From contig PNAG01000023.1 of NCBI GenBank assembly GCA_003169845.1, positions 152,168-216,167 on the forward strand: a DNA stretch of 64,000 bases. Direction: 5' to 3'. Origin of the DNA: Candidatus Dormiibacterota bacterium. GTDB taxonomy: Bacteria; Chloroflexota; Dormibacteria; Dormibacterales; Dormibacteraceae. A model generated the notes under the pieces. That model saw nothing but the letters and a program-made list of their open reading frames with translations. It did not search any database and was not told the DNA's origin. The position numbers and the translations under genes were made by a program. The first letter of the stretch is position 1. Every line of letters starts with the position of its first letter. Shown piece after piece: positions 26,028 through 35,014 of the stretch.

Positions 26028-28310
26028 CTACGGGCAGGGAGACGCCGGTACAGGCGGCGTGGGGCAGGTCGGAGTCGGGCTCGGCGGCGGAGGGTTCGCC
26101 AGCACCGGGCCGGTGCCGGGGTCCGGCGGGACCGTGTAGTTGACCGGTGCGGGGGTCGGGCTCGGCGGGTTGTCGCCGGGCAGCTTCGCGATGTTCGTGG
26201 TGTCGGTCAGGAACCAGCTGTTGTTGGCGCCCGCGACGACTCCGGGAGGAGGTGTGTACCAGAGGTTGCCAGGCACGCCCGCCTCCGCCTGCGACACGAA
26301 TGAGTGAACCGCGGGAGACGCGACGAAGACGCCGTCCGCTCCCTGCAGCATCGTGTACTGAGGCAGGTCCGCCAGGATGTCGCCGACCCACAGTCCGACC
26401 GCAATCTTCGGAGTGAAAGCGATCGTGACCGCGTCTTTGAAGTTGTCGGTGGTCCCGGTCTTGGCCGCGACGGTGCGATCCTTCCAGTGCAGCGCGCTGT
26501 TGCAGCCGAAGATGAGGCAGCGGTTCTGGTCGTCCGACATGGTCTGGGCCATGATGAAGGCGACCGCCGGGTCCAGAGCCAGGCGGGCGCGCTGGTCGGG
26601 GTGCGTCGTGTAGAGATTCTGGCCGTGCGAGTCCGTGACGCTCAGGATGGATTCCGGCGTGTGATAGACGCCCATGTCCGCGTAGGTCGCGATCCCGCTG
26701 ACGTGCTCGAGCAGGGTGATCGGGTACCCACCCAGCGTGAGCGAGGGACCGTACTCGTCGGCCGGCGCGGTGGCGTTGTAGGTGCCGTCCGGGTTGACGT
26801 ACCTGGGCATCACGCCGAGGTTGCGCATGTAGGTGAGGACCGCGGGCACTCCAATCGAAAGCTCGGTCTTGACGGCCGCGATGTTCAGCGAGTTGGCGAA
26901 AGCCTTCTTCAGCGGCAGCACGCCGTGGGACTTGTGGTCGTAGTTGTAGAAGTCGGTGGTGCTGTACGCGTCCTTATAGACGAGGGGGCTCGGGCCGTCG
27001 TAAATCGGCGTGTCGACCGTCGCGGCTCGCGCGTTGATCACCGCGCCGTATGTGTACGGCTTCATCGACGACCCCATGTTGCGAGGGATGGTCGTGTAGT
27101 TGATCTGGCCGGCGGACGCGTTGTAGTTCGGCGATCCGACCATGACCAGGATATTGCCGGTCGTAGGATCCTCGGCGATCATGCCCGACGACAGCTGGCC
27201 GTGTGGGTCCCAGCACGCGGCGCCCGCCTCCGACAGGTAGGGCCACCCGTCCGGGGCGCCGCTGTTGTAGCAGTTGCGGCCCGGCTTGGCGGCCAGGTTG
27301 TAGCTCACGACGGACTCGCCGATCTGCTGCATGTGGTAGTCGAGGGTGGTCTTCACGTTGAGCTGCTGGACCCCGGGCTGGAAACCGAGCTGGCGCAGCT
27401 CGGCGAGCACGTAGTCGACGAAGTGCGGCGCCAGGAAGCTGTTGATCGGCGCCTGGTAAGTGAGCTGCTCGGCAACCGCCTTGTCCATGTCCTCTTGCGA
27501 GATGTAGTTCGAGCGCACCATGGCCTGCAGCACCTCTGTCTGGCGCAGCTTGGCCGCATCGGGGTGCAGGACCGGGTTCCATTCCGTGGGCGCCTGCGGC
27601 AGACCGGCGAGAACCGCGGCCTGGGCAAGGTCGAGCTTGGAGGCGGGGATGTGGAAGTAGCTTTGGGCCGCGGCCTCCACGCCGTACGACTGCGACCCGT
27701 AAAAGCTCTTGTTGAGGTAGAGCTCCATGATCTGGTCTTTGGTGTAGGCCTGGGCCAGCTCGTAGGCCAGGGCGAGCTCCTTGATCTTCCGGCTGACCGT
27801 CTGGTCAGGGGTCAGAAACTGCTGCTTGGCCAGCTGCTGCGTGATGGTGCTTGCGCCTCCCACGATGTGGCCTGAGCGGAGGTTGTCGTAGGCGGCCCGG
27901 ATGATGGCCGCGGCGTCGAACCCAGGGTTGGAGTAAAAGCCTTTGTCCTCAATCGCCACGGTGGCCTGCACCATCACGGGAGCGACCTGCGCCAGCTTCA
28001 CCGCCAGCCGGTGGTCACCGTGGTTGCCGACGTCGGCCAGCAGGACGCCGTCGCTCGAGGTGATGATGGTGTCGCCGGCGAACGCGGCGCTGTCGAGGCC
28101 CTGAATCGAGGGCAGGCTGTCGAAGAATGATTGCGCGTAGGCGTCCGCGGCAAAGCCGATCACCAGGAGCACCGCCAGCACGGCAGCCAGGCCGCGGATC
28201 ATCGCGGTGCGACGCAACTTCTGGCCGATCGGGGACCACGCGGCGTGGATCCGGGCTCGAGGGCGGTGGCCCGCCTTGGTCGTGATCTTCGCGGGAATGT
28301 TTCTAGACAT
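26028..28310 (-). CDS. Class A penicillin-binding protein (PBP1A-like)
   Basis: 760 residues. Basic cytoplasmic head, membrane helix 37-57, GT51 glycosyltransferase (EDKGFYSNPGFD with Glu121; GGASTITQQLAKQ), then a transpeptidase with SxxK at Ser414-Lys417, SLN and AKTGTTDN. It polymerises and cross-links peptidoglycan. The last 50 residues are a Pro/Thr-rich, probably cell-wall-spanning tail ending in CP. Two Cys within the transpeptidase region (CYNSG, ACWDPH) suggest an extracytoplasmic disulfide. Confidence 0.93.
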   Translation of the reverse strand: MSRNIPAKITTKAGHRPRARIHAAWSPIGQKLRRTAMIRGLAAVLAVLLVIGFAADAYAQSFFDSLPSIQGLDSAAFAGDTIITSSDGVLLADVGNHGDHRLAVKLAQVAPVMVQATVAIEDKGFYSNPGFDAAAIIRAAYDNLRSGHIVGGASTITQQLAKQQFLTPDQTVSRKIKELALAYELAQAYTKDQIMELYLNKSFYGSQSYGVEAAAQSYFHIPASKLDLAQAAVLAGLPQAPTEWNPVLHPDAAKLRQTEVLQAMVRSNYISQEDMDKAVAEQLTYQAPINSFLAPHFVDYVLAELRQLGFQPGVQQLNVKTTLDYHMQQIGESVVSYNLAAKPGRNCYNSGAPDGWPYLSEAGAACWDPHGQLSSGMIAEDPTTGNILVMVGSPNYNASAGQINYTTIPRNMGSSMKPYTYGAVINARAATVDTPIYDGPSPLVYKDAYSTTDFYNYDHKSHGVLPLKKAFANSLNIAAVKTELSIGVPAVLTYMRNLGVMPRYVNPDGTYNATAPADEYGPSLTLGGYPITLLEHVSGIATYADMGVYHTPESILSVTDSHGQNLYTTHPDQRARLALDPAVAFIMAQTMSDDQNRCLIFGCNSALHWKDRTVAAKTGTTDNFKDAVTIAFTPKIAVGLWVGDILADLPQYTMLQGADGVFVASPAVHSFVSQAEAGVPGNLWYTPPPGVVAGANNSWFLTDTTNIAKLPGDNPPSPTPAPVNYTVPPDPGTGPVLANPPPPSPTPTCPTPPVPASPCP

Positions 28311-28373
28311 GGTTGGGGGGCACGTAGATTCTACGGTTTCCCACCCACTCCAACGGCCCAGCGGACGAGTGGG

Positions 28374-29846
28374 TTACGCGGCTCGGCCGGCCCTCAGCCT
28401 GGAAAGCAATCCGCGGCTCGCCAGCCGCCATTCCTCGGGCGAGATCGCGCGGATCAGGTAGATGGCGACGAGGTATGCCAGCCCACCGGCGGGCAGGCTG
28501 ATCGCGATCGAGAACCGGCTCAGCGGGTAGAGCACCACCCCCATCACGGCCCCCGCGAGCAGGATGCGCCAGCTCAGCCCGATCACGGCCAGGCGTAGCT
28601 CAGGGTGGTTGCGCTGCACGAACCACCAGCCGAAGGCGCAGAGGGAGGCCTCAGTGATCACCGTGGTCGTGCTCGCGGCGAGGTAGCCGAAAGCCGGGAT
28701 GAAGATGAGGTTGAGGACGATGTTGATCGCCGCCGCCAGGCCCGTAGCCCATGCGTTCAGATGCTGGCGGTTGATCGCGTTGAGCATCGCGTAGAAGGCC
28801 GAGTTCGCGAAGAGGAACACGATGCCGAAGGCGAGGATGCGCAGCGAGGGCTCGGACTGAGGGAACAGCCGGAACAGCCGGCCGATGGGATGCACGAGCA
28901 CGAATGTCCCGACCGTCAGCGGCCACCCCAGCAGAACCAGCACCTTGAAGAAGCGCTCGAAGGCGAGCTTCAGCCGCGAGATGTCGGTGACGAAATACAG
29001 GCCCAGCAATGGATAGACGACGACCTGGATCGCGAGCGGCACGAACTGAAGGGCCTCGAACGGCTTGTAGGCGAACGTGTACCAGCCGACCTCCGCGAAC
29101 GAGCGGAAGTGCTGGAGGATCGGGACGTCCGCCCGGAAGTAGAGGTTGGTCAGAAAAGCCGTGTACGCGAACGGCAGTGCTAGCGGGATCCAGCGGCGCA
29201 CGAGAGCTGCGTTCAGGCCCAACCGCACCCGTCCGAGGCGGAACACCTGGATGACGACCAGCGAGTAGACGATCGTGAAGCAGAAGGACGCCGTGTAGGC
29301 CCAGATGTAATAGCTCACGCCGGCGTGGCGCCGCGCGCCGAACAGGATCAACCCTCCCTGGATCGCGATCTCCGCGATGATCGCTATGGCGTCGAACTCC
29401 GCCCGGCCCACCGCGTAGAAGGTGTTGCGCAGCAGGTTCGCATACGCGGTCGCGACGAGCAGCGCAGCCCCGGGAACGATCAGCGATGGCAGGCTGGCGC
29501 CCACGTCGAGCGCGATCGCCATGATCACCGCGGCCACCACGCCCAGGGCGATCTTGACCACCAGGAGTGTGCCGAGGTAGTCGCCCAATTCTTTCTGGTT
29601 CCGCGCCGCTTCGCGCGTATAAAGCGGACTGAAGCCAAGGTCGGCGATCACAGAGACCAGCGCCGAGTAGGCGATCAAGGTCGTGTAGCGGCCGTAGTTC
29701 GCGTCGCCCAGCGCGTTGGCGAGAACGATCACGACGACCAGCGAAACCAGGCGGGAGACGGTCCGCGCGGCGAGGATGAGGACCGAGTTGCCGACGGCTC
29801 GCGTGCCGAGCCGCGCCGCAGCGCTGCGGGCTGCCTGGTCGCTCAC
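28374..29846 (-). CDS. Polysaccharide/lipid-linked oligosaccharide flippase (MOP family)
   Basis: 490 residues, GTG start, 12 to 14 predicted helices in the Wzx/RfbX pattern (VIVLANALGDANYGRYTTL early, then DLGFSPLYTREAARN). It probably moves lipid-linked glycans across the membrane. It stands next to the class A PBP gene, but the sequence does not say whether it serves peptidoglycan or another glycan. Several glycosyltransferases lie 11 to 25 kb to the right. Confidence 0.8.
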   Translation of the reverse strand: MSDQAARSAAARLGTRAVGNSVLILAARTVSRLVSLVVVIVLANALGDANYGRYTTLIAYSALVSVIADLGFSPLYTREAARNQKELGDYLGTLLVVKIALGVVAAVIMAIALDVGASLPSLIVPGAALLVATAYANLLRNTFYAVGRAEFDAIAIIAEIAIQGGLILFGARRHAGVSYYIWAYTASFCFTIVYSLVVIQVFRLGRVRLGLNAALVRRWIPLALPFAYTAFLTNLYFRADVPILQHFRSFAEVGWYTFAYKPFEALQFVPLAIQVVVYPLLGLYFVTDISRLKLAFERFFKVLVLLGWPLTVGTFVLVHPIGRLFRLFPQSEPSLRILAFGIVFLFANSAFYAMLNAINRQHLNAWATGLAAAINIVLNLIFIPAFGYLAASTTTVITEASLCAFGWWFVQRNHPELRLAVIGLSWRILLAGAVMGVVLYPLSRFSIAISLPAGGLAYLVAIYLIRAISPEEWRLASRGLLSRLRAGRAA

Positions 29847-29907
29847 GGCGAAATCCTAGATTGGCGTGCGCCGGCGCAACCTCCCCGTGCCAGCATTCGT
29901 TTAGGCA

Positions 29908-30684
29908 GTGATGGGCAGGGTCATCAAATGGTTCGGGGCGCTCGCGGCGATCGCCGTGCTCGGCGCCGGGGCCGGCCTGTATTTCGCGCTGCGGCCCGGC
30001 GCCAACGTCGCTTACGTCACGCCAAGCCCCGTCGCGCTCAACCCGAGTGCGCAGGCAAGCGCCAGCCCGACTGCATTGCTCGAGCCTCTGCCGGCCGACG
30101 TTCTGCTGCCTGTTCCCTACACTGACCAGGCACCCCTCGGAGACTGGGCGGCCAAGCAGCACACCTGCGAAGAGGCGAGCCTGGCGATGGTCGACCGCTA
30201 CCTTGCCGGTGACCACTCGGGCTCGCAGATCGATCCAGTCACCGCCAACGCAGCAATCAACCGGATCACCCCGTGGAAGCCTGCCGTCGACCTGACCACC
30301 GAACAGGTCGGCGAGGTGGCCACCCAGCATCTCGGCTGGTCACACGAGGTGTTGCCCGCAAGCCGCCTCAACATGCAGCAGCAGCTCGCCTTGGGGCGCC
30401 CGCTCATTGTCGGGGTTCGTACTCATGGCCTTGGCAACTCCAACTACCCCGGATATCGCACCCACTACGAACAGCCTGGCTGGTCGGTTTCGCACTACCT
30501 GGTGGTCGTCGGTTACAACAACTCGGGGTCGTTCATCCTCAACGACCCCGGCATCACCCGGGGCCATGGTTACGCGATCACTTATGACCAGCTCATGCAC
30601 GCGATCGACGACCTCGACCAGGCTTATCCGTTGCTCAACAGCGGGCGCGTCATCCTTGTCCTCGCTCCGCCGGCGAACGTCTAA
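29908..30684 (+). CDS. Secreted C39-like cysteine peptidase family protein
   Basis: 258 residues with GTG start directly followed by an ATG. N-terminal membrane anchor (about 6-27), a Ser/Pro/Ala spacer, then a peptidase_C39_2-type fold with Cys87 in HTCEEASLAM, His in SHYLVVVGYNN and Asp in LNDPG. Such proteins are extracytoplasmic papain-like enzymes or binding proteins. Its 3' end overlaps the convergent gene by 4 nt. Confidence 0.75.
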   Translation: MMGRVIKWFGALAAIAVLGAGAGLYFALRPGANVAYVTPSPVALNPSAQASASPTALLEPLPADVLLPVPYTDQAPLGDWAAKQHTCEEASLAMVDRYLAGDHSGSQIDPVTANAAINRITPWKPAVDLTTEQVGEVATQHLGWSHEVLPASRLNMQQQLALGRPLIVGVRTHGLGNSNYPGYRTHYEQPGWSVSHYLVVVGYNNSGSFILNDPGITRGHGYAITYDQLMHAIDDLDQAYPLLNSGRVILVLAPPANV

Positions 30685-31196
30685 ACGCCATCGCCCGCAG
30701 GTCGGGCGAAGACCTCGTTCGCGGGCGCTAGGCGCTCCTGACGGGTACCGGGGAAGTGCACCCTGACGCCGGGGCGTCCGGGGCTGCCAAGCTCCCATCC
30801 CGCCTCGTAGAGCTCGGCCGCTCGGGCAAGGTCAGCCGCCTGGGCGGTCTTCGCCCCGTCCGTGAACGTCAAGCTCTGCGCCCGGGCACCCGGAAACCCG
30901 AGCCTCACCTCGCCTCCTGTCTTGAGATTGAAGACGAAGTCGTCGAGCGAACCCTCCTCCCTGCCGGCGACCAGCTCCGCCACCGTGGGGAACTTGCCTT
31001 CCTTCATCCCGGCCTTCAGGTCGGCGCGGGAGGCTCGATGCACCCCACGCGCGCGGCGCCGCTGCTCGGTGAGGAGGACGTCGCGCTCGGCGCGGAGGGC
31101 GGCCAGGTCCTGCTCGAGCGGCCGCATACGCTCCCGAATGCCGCCGATGCGCCTTTCGAGCTCAGCCTCGCCGGCCGAGCTCAGGTCTTCAGCCAC
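30681..31196 (-). CDS. Unknown protein with N-terminal coiled coil
   Basis: 171 residues from the GTG at 31196. A GTG at 31256 would overlap the divergent peptidase gene. The first 60 residues are a charged heptad-like coiled coil (ELERRIGGIRERMRPLEQ). The rest is a small domain with LDDFVFNLKTGGEVRLGFPG that I do not recognise. There is no signal peptide or membrane helix. Confidence 0.55.
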   Translation of the reverse strand: MAEDLSSAGEAELERRIGGIRERMRPLEQDLAALRAERDVLLTEQRRRARGVHRASRADLKAGMKEGKFPTVAELVAGREEGSLDDFVFNLKTGGEVRLGFPGARAQSLTFTDGAKTAQAADLARAAELYEAGWELGSPGRPGVRVHFPGTRQERLAPANEVFARPAGDGV

Positions 31197-31249
31197 AAAC
31201 CGAGACGTTAGGGCTTGCGCGGCCTCGCGGCCTGCGAGAATCTGCCGCC

Positions 31250-31954
31250 GTGGCACTACCGCCGCGGATCGTCGGGTTTGGGGGCCGGAGCCTTGCCACC
31301 GCCGGCATTCTGTCCAGGCTGGACGAGTACGTGCTGGAGCTGAGCGGCAGGGAGCGTCCGAGGGTGCTCTACCTCCCCACTCCCGCTGCCGACGCGGACG
31401 CTCTGATCGTTGGGTTTTACGAGAGGTTCACGGGTCGCGCCGAGCCCTCGCATCTGAAGCTTTTCGGAGCACCCGATGCGTCGTCGTGGCGCCCCCGCCT
31501 GCTTCAGCAAGACGTGATTTTCGTGTCGGGCGGCAACACCGCGAACGCCCTTGCGGTCTGGCGCGCGCACGGCATGGACGCCGCGCTGAGAGAAGCGTGG
31601 GAGAGCGGCATCGTCCTGTCCGGCGGCAGCGCCGGAATGATCTGCTGGTTCGAGTGTTCGGTGACCGATTCGTTCGGACCGGGCCTGGCCCCACTTCGCG
31701 ACGGTCTTGGTTTTCTGCCCGGCAGCGCGTGCCCGCATTACGACGGCGAGGAACGGCGGCGCCCCATGTACCAGCAGCTCGTGGCATCTGGTTTTCCTGG
31801 TGGCTTCGCCGCCGACGATTTCGCCGGCATTCACTTCGAGGGCACCACGCTGAAAGAGGTGGTCACCGAGGTGGCGGGACGTGGCGCGTATCGGGTGGAG
31901 CTGATCGATGGCGAGCTGCGGGAGACCCGGATCCCGGCCCGTCTCTTGAGCTAG
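31250..31954 (+). CDS. Peptidase S51 family protein (dipeptidase E/cyanophycinase-like)
   Basis: 234 residues with GTG start; GAGAAT lies 8 nt upstream as a possible -10. The nucleophile motif GGSAGM (Ser127) and the VSGGNTANAL loop place it in the S51 family, which hydrolyses aspartyl dipeptides or cyanophycin. It is cytoplasmic. It lies just upstream of the suf operon but ends 10 bp before the SufR operator, so it is probably a separate unit. Confidence 0.82.
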   Translation: MALPPRIVGFGGRSLATAGILSRLDEYVLELSGRERPRVLYLPTPAADADALIVGFYERFTGRAEPSHLKLFGAPDASSWRPRLLQQDVIFVSGGNTANALAVWRAHGMDAALREAWESGIVLSGGSAGMICWFECSVTDSFGPGLAPLRDGLGFLPGSACPHYDGEERRRPMYQQLVASGFPGGFAADDFAGIHFEGTTLKEVVTEVAGRGAYRVELIDGELRETRIPARLLS

Positions 31955-31964
31955 AGGGTTATTT

Positions 31965-31978
31965 CAACGTCGACGTTG
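31965..31978. promoter_or_regulatory. SufR operator CAAC-N6-GTTG
   Basis: A perfect 14-bp palindrome, CAACGTCGACGTTG, sits 9 nt upstream of the sufR -10 box. CAAC-N6-GTTG is the known binding motif of cyanobacterial SufR. Its position over the -35 region fits autorepression of the whole suf operon. Confidence 0.75.
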
Positions 31979-31987
31979 AGAAACTCG

Positions 31988-31993
31988 TAGACT
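31988..31993 (+). promoter_or_regulatory. -10 box of the suf operon
   Basis: TAGACT lies 7 nt before the sufR GTG, so the mRNA is probably leaderless. The SufR palindrome occupies the -35 area. Confidence 0.55.
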
Positions 31994-32000
31994 AAACCAC

Positions 32001-32651
32001 GTGGATGTGCCGGGCGCGCGCAGGGCGCACTTAGATTCCAGACGGGGGACGATCCTTGCCTACTTGAAGACTCACGGGCACGCGAGCCTGGGCGAGATCG
32101 CCGCCCACCTCGAGGTTTCCAAGCAAGGAGCGCTACGCCACCTCGAGGCGCTCGAAGCCGCCGGCCTGGCGACTGTGGCGTCCGCGCCGCCGCACGGCCG
32201 CGGCCGCCCGGAGAACGTCTACCAGCTCACCGCGGCCGCCGGGGACCACTTTCCCGACGGACACCGGGAGCTGACCGGAGAGCTCGTGGGGTTCGTGTCG
32301 GACGAGCAGCTGAAGCGCTTTTTCGAGCTGCGCACCGCGCGGCTCGAGGCCGAATACGCCCCCAGACTGGCGGGGCTAGACTTTGGAGCGCGCGTCCGCG
32401 AGCTGGCCAAGCTCGCCACCGAGCACGGTCACATGGCCGAGGTGGTCGAGCTGGGGGAGGGTGGACTCGCGATTCGCCACTGCAACTGCCCCATCCAGGA
32501 CGTCGCCGCCCGTACCGGCCTGCCCTGCGTGAACGAGCAGCAGATGTACGAACGGCTCCTGGGCACCCCGGTCACCAGGTCCACCTGGATGGCTGAAGCG
32601 GCGAACGATTGCACTTACGAAGTCAAGAAAAGCGGAGGGAGAGTTGGCTGA
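32001..32651 (+). CDS. sufR: Fe-S cluster-sensing repressor SufR
   Basis: 216 residues with GTG start. N-terminal winged helix (AAHLEVSKQGALRHLEALE) and a C-terminal cluster domain with Cys161, Cys163, Cys176 and Cys204 (HCNCPIQ, GLPCVNEQ). SufR binds a Fe-S cluster and represses suf genes when clusters are plentiful. The operator described at 31965 supports autoregulation. Its 3' end overlaps sufC by 8 nt, so regulator and machinery share one transcript. Confidence 0.9.
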   Translation: MDVPGARRAHLDSRRGTILAYLKTHGHASLGEIAAHLEVSKQGALRHLEALEAAGLATVASAPPHGRGRPENVYQLTAAAGDHFPDGHRELTGELVGFVSDEQLKRFFELRTARLEAEYAPRLAGLDFGARVRELAKLATEHGHMAEVVELGEGGLAIRHCNCPIQDVAARTGLPCVNEQQMYERLLGTPVTRSTWMAEAANDCTYEVKKSGGRVG

Positions 32652-33423
32652 TTTCGAGATCAAAGACCTGCGGGCGAGCGTCGAGGGGAAACAGATCCTC
32701 AAGGGCGTCACGCTTGCGATCAACAAGGGCGAGGTCCACGCGGTGATGGGACCCAACGGCTCCGGCAAGTCGACGCTCTCGCACACCCTGATGGGCCACC
32801 CCGGCTACACAGTGGACGGTGGCGAGGTCATCTTCAAGGGACAGAACGTGCTGGCGCTCGAGGTCGACGAGCGGGCCCGCCTCGGCATGTTCCTCGCGCT
32901 GCAGTACCCGGTGGTCGTGCCCGGCATCTCGATGACCAACTTCCTTCGCACGGCGCTCAACGCCAAGCGTGGTTACGACGGCAAGGACAAGTCGAAGCAG
33001 ATCTCCCCGAAAGAGTTCCGGTCGATGCTCAAAGGCGAGCTCGAGGTTCTTCACATGGACGACTCGTTCCTGCCGCGCTACATCAACGACGGGTTCTCCG
33101 GCGGCGAGAAGAAGCGCGCGGAGATCCTGCAGATGGCGATGTTGAAGCCCGAGATCGCGATCCTCGACGAGACCGACTCCGGGCTCGACATCGACTCGAT
33201 CAAGTTCGTCGCCGAAGCCGTGAACCGCATGCGCGGCCCGGAGCTTGGCGTGCTGATCATCACTCACTACACGCGGATCCTGGAATTCATAAAGCCCGAC
33301 TTCGTGCACGTGCTCGTGGACGGGAAGTTTGTCCTGTCGGGCGGTCCCGAGATCGCCAACCGCCTCGAGAAGACTGGTTACGCGGAATGGGGCGAGGCCG
33401 ACGAGCCCAAGGAGGTTGCCTGA
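32644..33423 (+). CDS. sufC: SufC ATPase of the Fe-S assembly complex
   Basis: 259 residues with TTG start. ABC-type ATPase: Walker [10 protein letters not shown], signature [11 protein letters not shown], Walker [14 protein letters not shown]-loop ITHYTR. SufC powers conformational change in the SufBCD scaffold. The stop overlaps the sufB start as TGATG. Confidence 0.95.
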   Translation: MADFEIKDLRASVEGKQILKGVTLAINKGEVHAVMGPNGSGKSTLSHTLMGHPGYTVDGGEVIFKGQNVLALEVDERARLGMFLALQYPVVVPGISMTNFLRTALNAKRGYDGKDKSKQISPKEFRSMLKGELEVLHMDDSFLPRYINDGFSGGEKKRAEILQMAMLKPEIAILDETDSGLDIDSIKFVAEAVNRMRGPELGVLIITHYTRILEFIKPDFVHVLVDGKFVLSGGPEIANRLEKTGYAEWGEADEPKEVA

Positions 33424-34832
33424 TGGCGACAGTACCCAAGGTCGATGTTGGCACCGATTACAAGGAGAAGTACGGCTTCTCCGTCCCCGAGGACTACATC
33501 TTCAAGGCCAAGCGCGGCCTGAACCCCGAGATCGTCAAGGAGATCTCGTGGATGAAGAAGGAGCCCGAGTGGATGCTGAACTTCCGCTTGAAGTCGCTCG
33601 AGATCTTCCGCAAGAAGCCCATGCCCAACTGGGGCGCGGACCTCTCGGTGATCGACTTCGAGAACATCTTCTATTACCTCAAGGCGTCGGACAAGCAGTC
33701 GACCTCATGGGAAGACCTCCCGCCCGACATCAAGAAGACCTACGACCGCCTGGGCGTGCCCGAGGCCGAGCGCAAGTTCCTCGCCGGTGTGTCCGCGCAG
33801 TACGAGTCGGAGGTCGTCTACCACTCGCTGCACGAGGACCTGTCGAAGAAGGGCGTCATCTTCACCGACACCGACTCGGCGCTGCGCGACCACCCCGAGC
33901 TTTTCAAGGAGTACTTCGGCACCGTCATCCCGCCGGCCGACAACAAGTTCTCCGCGCTGAACAGCGCGGTCTGGTCGGGCGGCTCGTTCATCTACGTGCC
34001 GAAGGGCGTGCGCGTCGACATCCCGCTGCAGGCTTACTTCCGCATCAACGCGGAGAACATGGGCCAGTTCGAGCGGACGCTGATCATCTGCGACGAAGGC
34101 TCGTTCGTGCACTACATCGAAGGCTGCACTGCGCCGATCTACACGACCGACTCGCTGCACTCGGCGGTGGTCGAGATCATCGTCAAGAAGAACGCGCGCT
34201 GCCGGTACACGACGATCCAGAACTGGTCGACCAACGTCTTCAACCTCGTGACCAAGCGCGCGCTGGCTTACGGCGACGCGACGATGGAGTGGGTCGACGG
34301 CAACCTCGGCTCGCAGATCACGATGAAGTACCCGAGCGTCTACCTCATGGAGCCGGGCGCCAAGGGCGACGTGCTTTCAGTGGCGTTTGCCGGCAAGGGA
34401 CAGCACCAGGACGCCGGCGGCAAGATGATCCACGTCGCGCCGAATACGACATCGACCATCACGTCGAAGTCGATCTCGAAGGGAGGCGGTCGGACGTCAT
34501 ACCGCGGCCACATCAAGATGTACCCCGGCGCCAACAACTCGAAGTCGTTCGTCAAGTGCGACGCGCTCTTGCTCGACGACGAGTCACGCTCGGACACCTA
34601 TCCGTACAACGACGTCGACGCTGAGAACGTGACCCTCGGCCACGAGGCCACCGTGAGCAAGGTCTCCGACGAGCAGCTCTTCTACCTCATGAGCCGCGGC
34701 ATCACGCGCAGCGAGGCCGAGACGATGATCGTCAACGGCTTCATCGAGCCTTTCACCAAGGAGCTCCCCCTGGAGTACGCGGTGGAGCTCAACCGGCTCA
34801 TCCAGCTCGAGATGGAGGGCTCGGTAGGCTGA
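33423..34832 (+). CDS. sufB: SufB scaffold subunit
   Basis: 469 residues from [19 protein letters not shown]. Typical SufB N-terminus ([11 protein letters not shown]) and beta-helix core with [18 protein letters not shown] and the conserved [25 protein letters not shown] split region. It forms the scaffold on which [4Fe-4S] clusters are built. It is followed by an overlapping small gene rather than directly by sufD. Confidence 0.95.
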   Translation: MATVPKVDVGTDYKEKYGFSVPEDYIFKAKRGLNPEIVKEISWMKKEPEWMLNFRLKSLEIFRKKPMPNWGADLSVIDFENIFYYLKASDKQSTSWEDLPPDIKKTYDRLGVPEAERKFLAGVSAQYESEVVYHSLHEDLSKKGVIFTDTDSALRDHPELFKEYFGTVIPPADNKFSALNSAVWSGGSFIYVPKGVRVDIPLQAYFRINAENMGQFERTLIICDEGSFVHYIEGCTAPIYTTDSLHSAVVEIIVKKNARCRYTTIQNWSTNVFNLVTKRALAYGDATMEWVDGNLGSQITMKYPSVYLMEPGAKGDVLSVAFAGKGQHQDAGGKMIHVAPNTTSTITSKSISKGGGRTSYRGHIKMYPGANNSKSFVKCDALLLDDESRSDTYPYNDVDAENVTLGHEATVSKVSDEQLFYLMSRGITRSEAETMIVNGFIEPFTKELPLEYAVELNRLIQLEMEGSVG

Positions 34833-35014
34833 GCAGTGCACCGCGGGCGATCAGCGAGAGATTCGACGACCAGGTGGGCCAGATGCTAGGCGCCACCGAG
34901 CAAAGCAGCGCGCGCATCCCGTGGATGCGTAAGCGAGTAGCGCAGGCGGCAACGACGCAGATGGCCCGCATGGGCGTCGAAGATCCGTTGATCGTCCCGC
35001 GGGGCACTGCTTAA
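34829..35014 (+). CDS. Small protein in the suf operon (PCP_red-like)
   Basis: 61 residues. The frame begins at CTG, which overlaps the sufB stop as CTGA, with GGAGGG 9 nt upstream; no ATG, GTG or TTG precedes the conserved part. It ends with TAA overlapping the sufD ATG as TAATG. The sequence has [14 protein letters not shown], then [18 protein letters not shown] and [12 protein letters not shown]. The second half resembles the small PCP_red domain (xxIPxxxRxxVxxxxExxAxxxGhxxI), often found as short proteins. A decayed homologue lies at 62809-62950. Function is unknown; a role with SufB/SufD is inferred from coupling only. Confidence 0.6.
   Translation: MSSAPRAISERFDDQVGQMLGATEQSSARIPWMRKRVAQAATTQMARMGVEDPLIVPRGTA

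Noticed and set aside
28651..30330. 560-codon minus-strand frame overlapping the flippase and C39-like genes
   Set aside because: It is a frame-shifted shadow of both genes; no domain or membrane pattern supports it.
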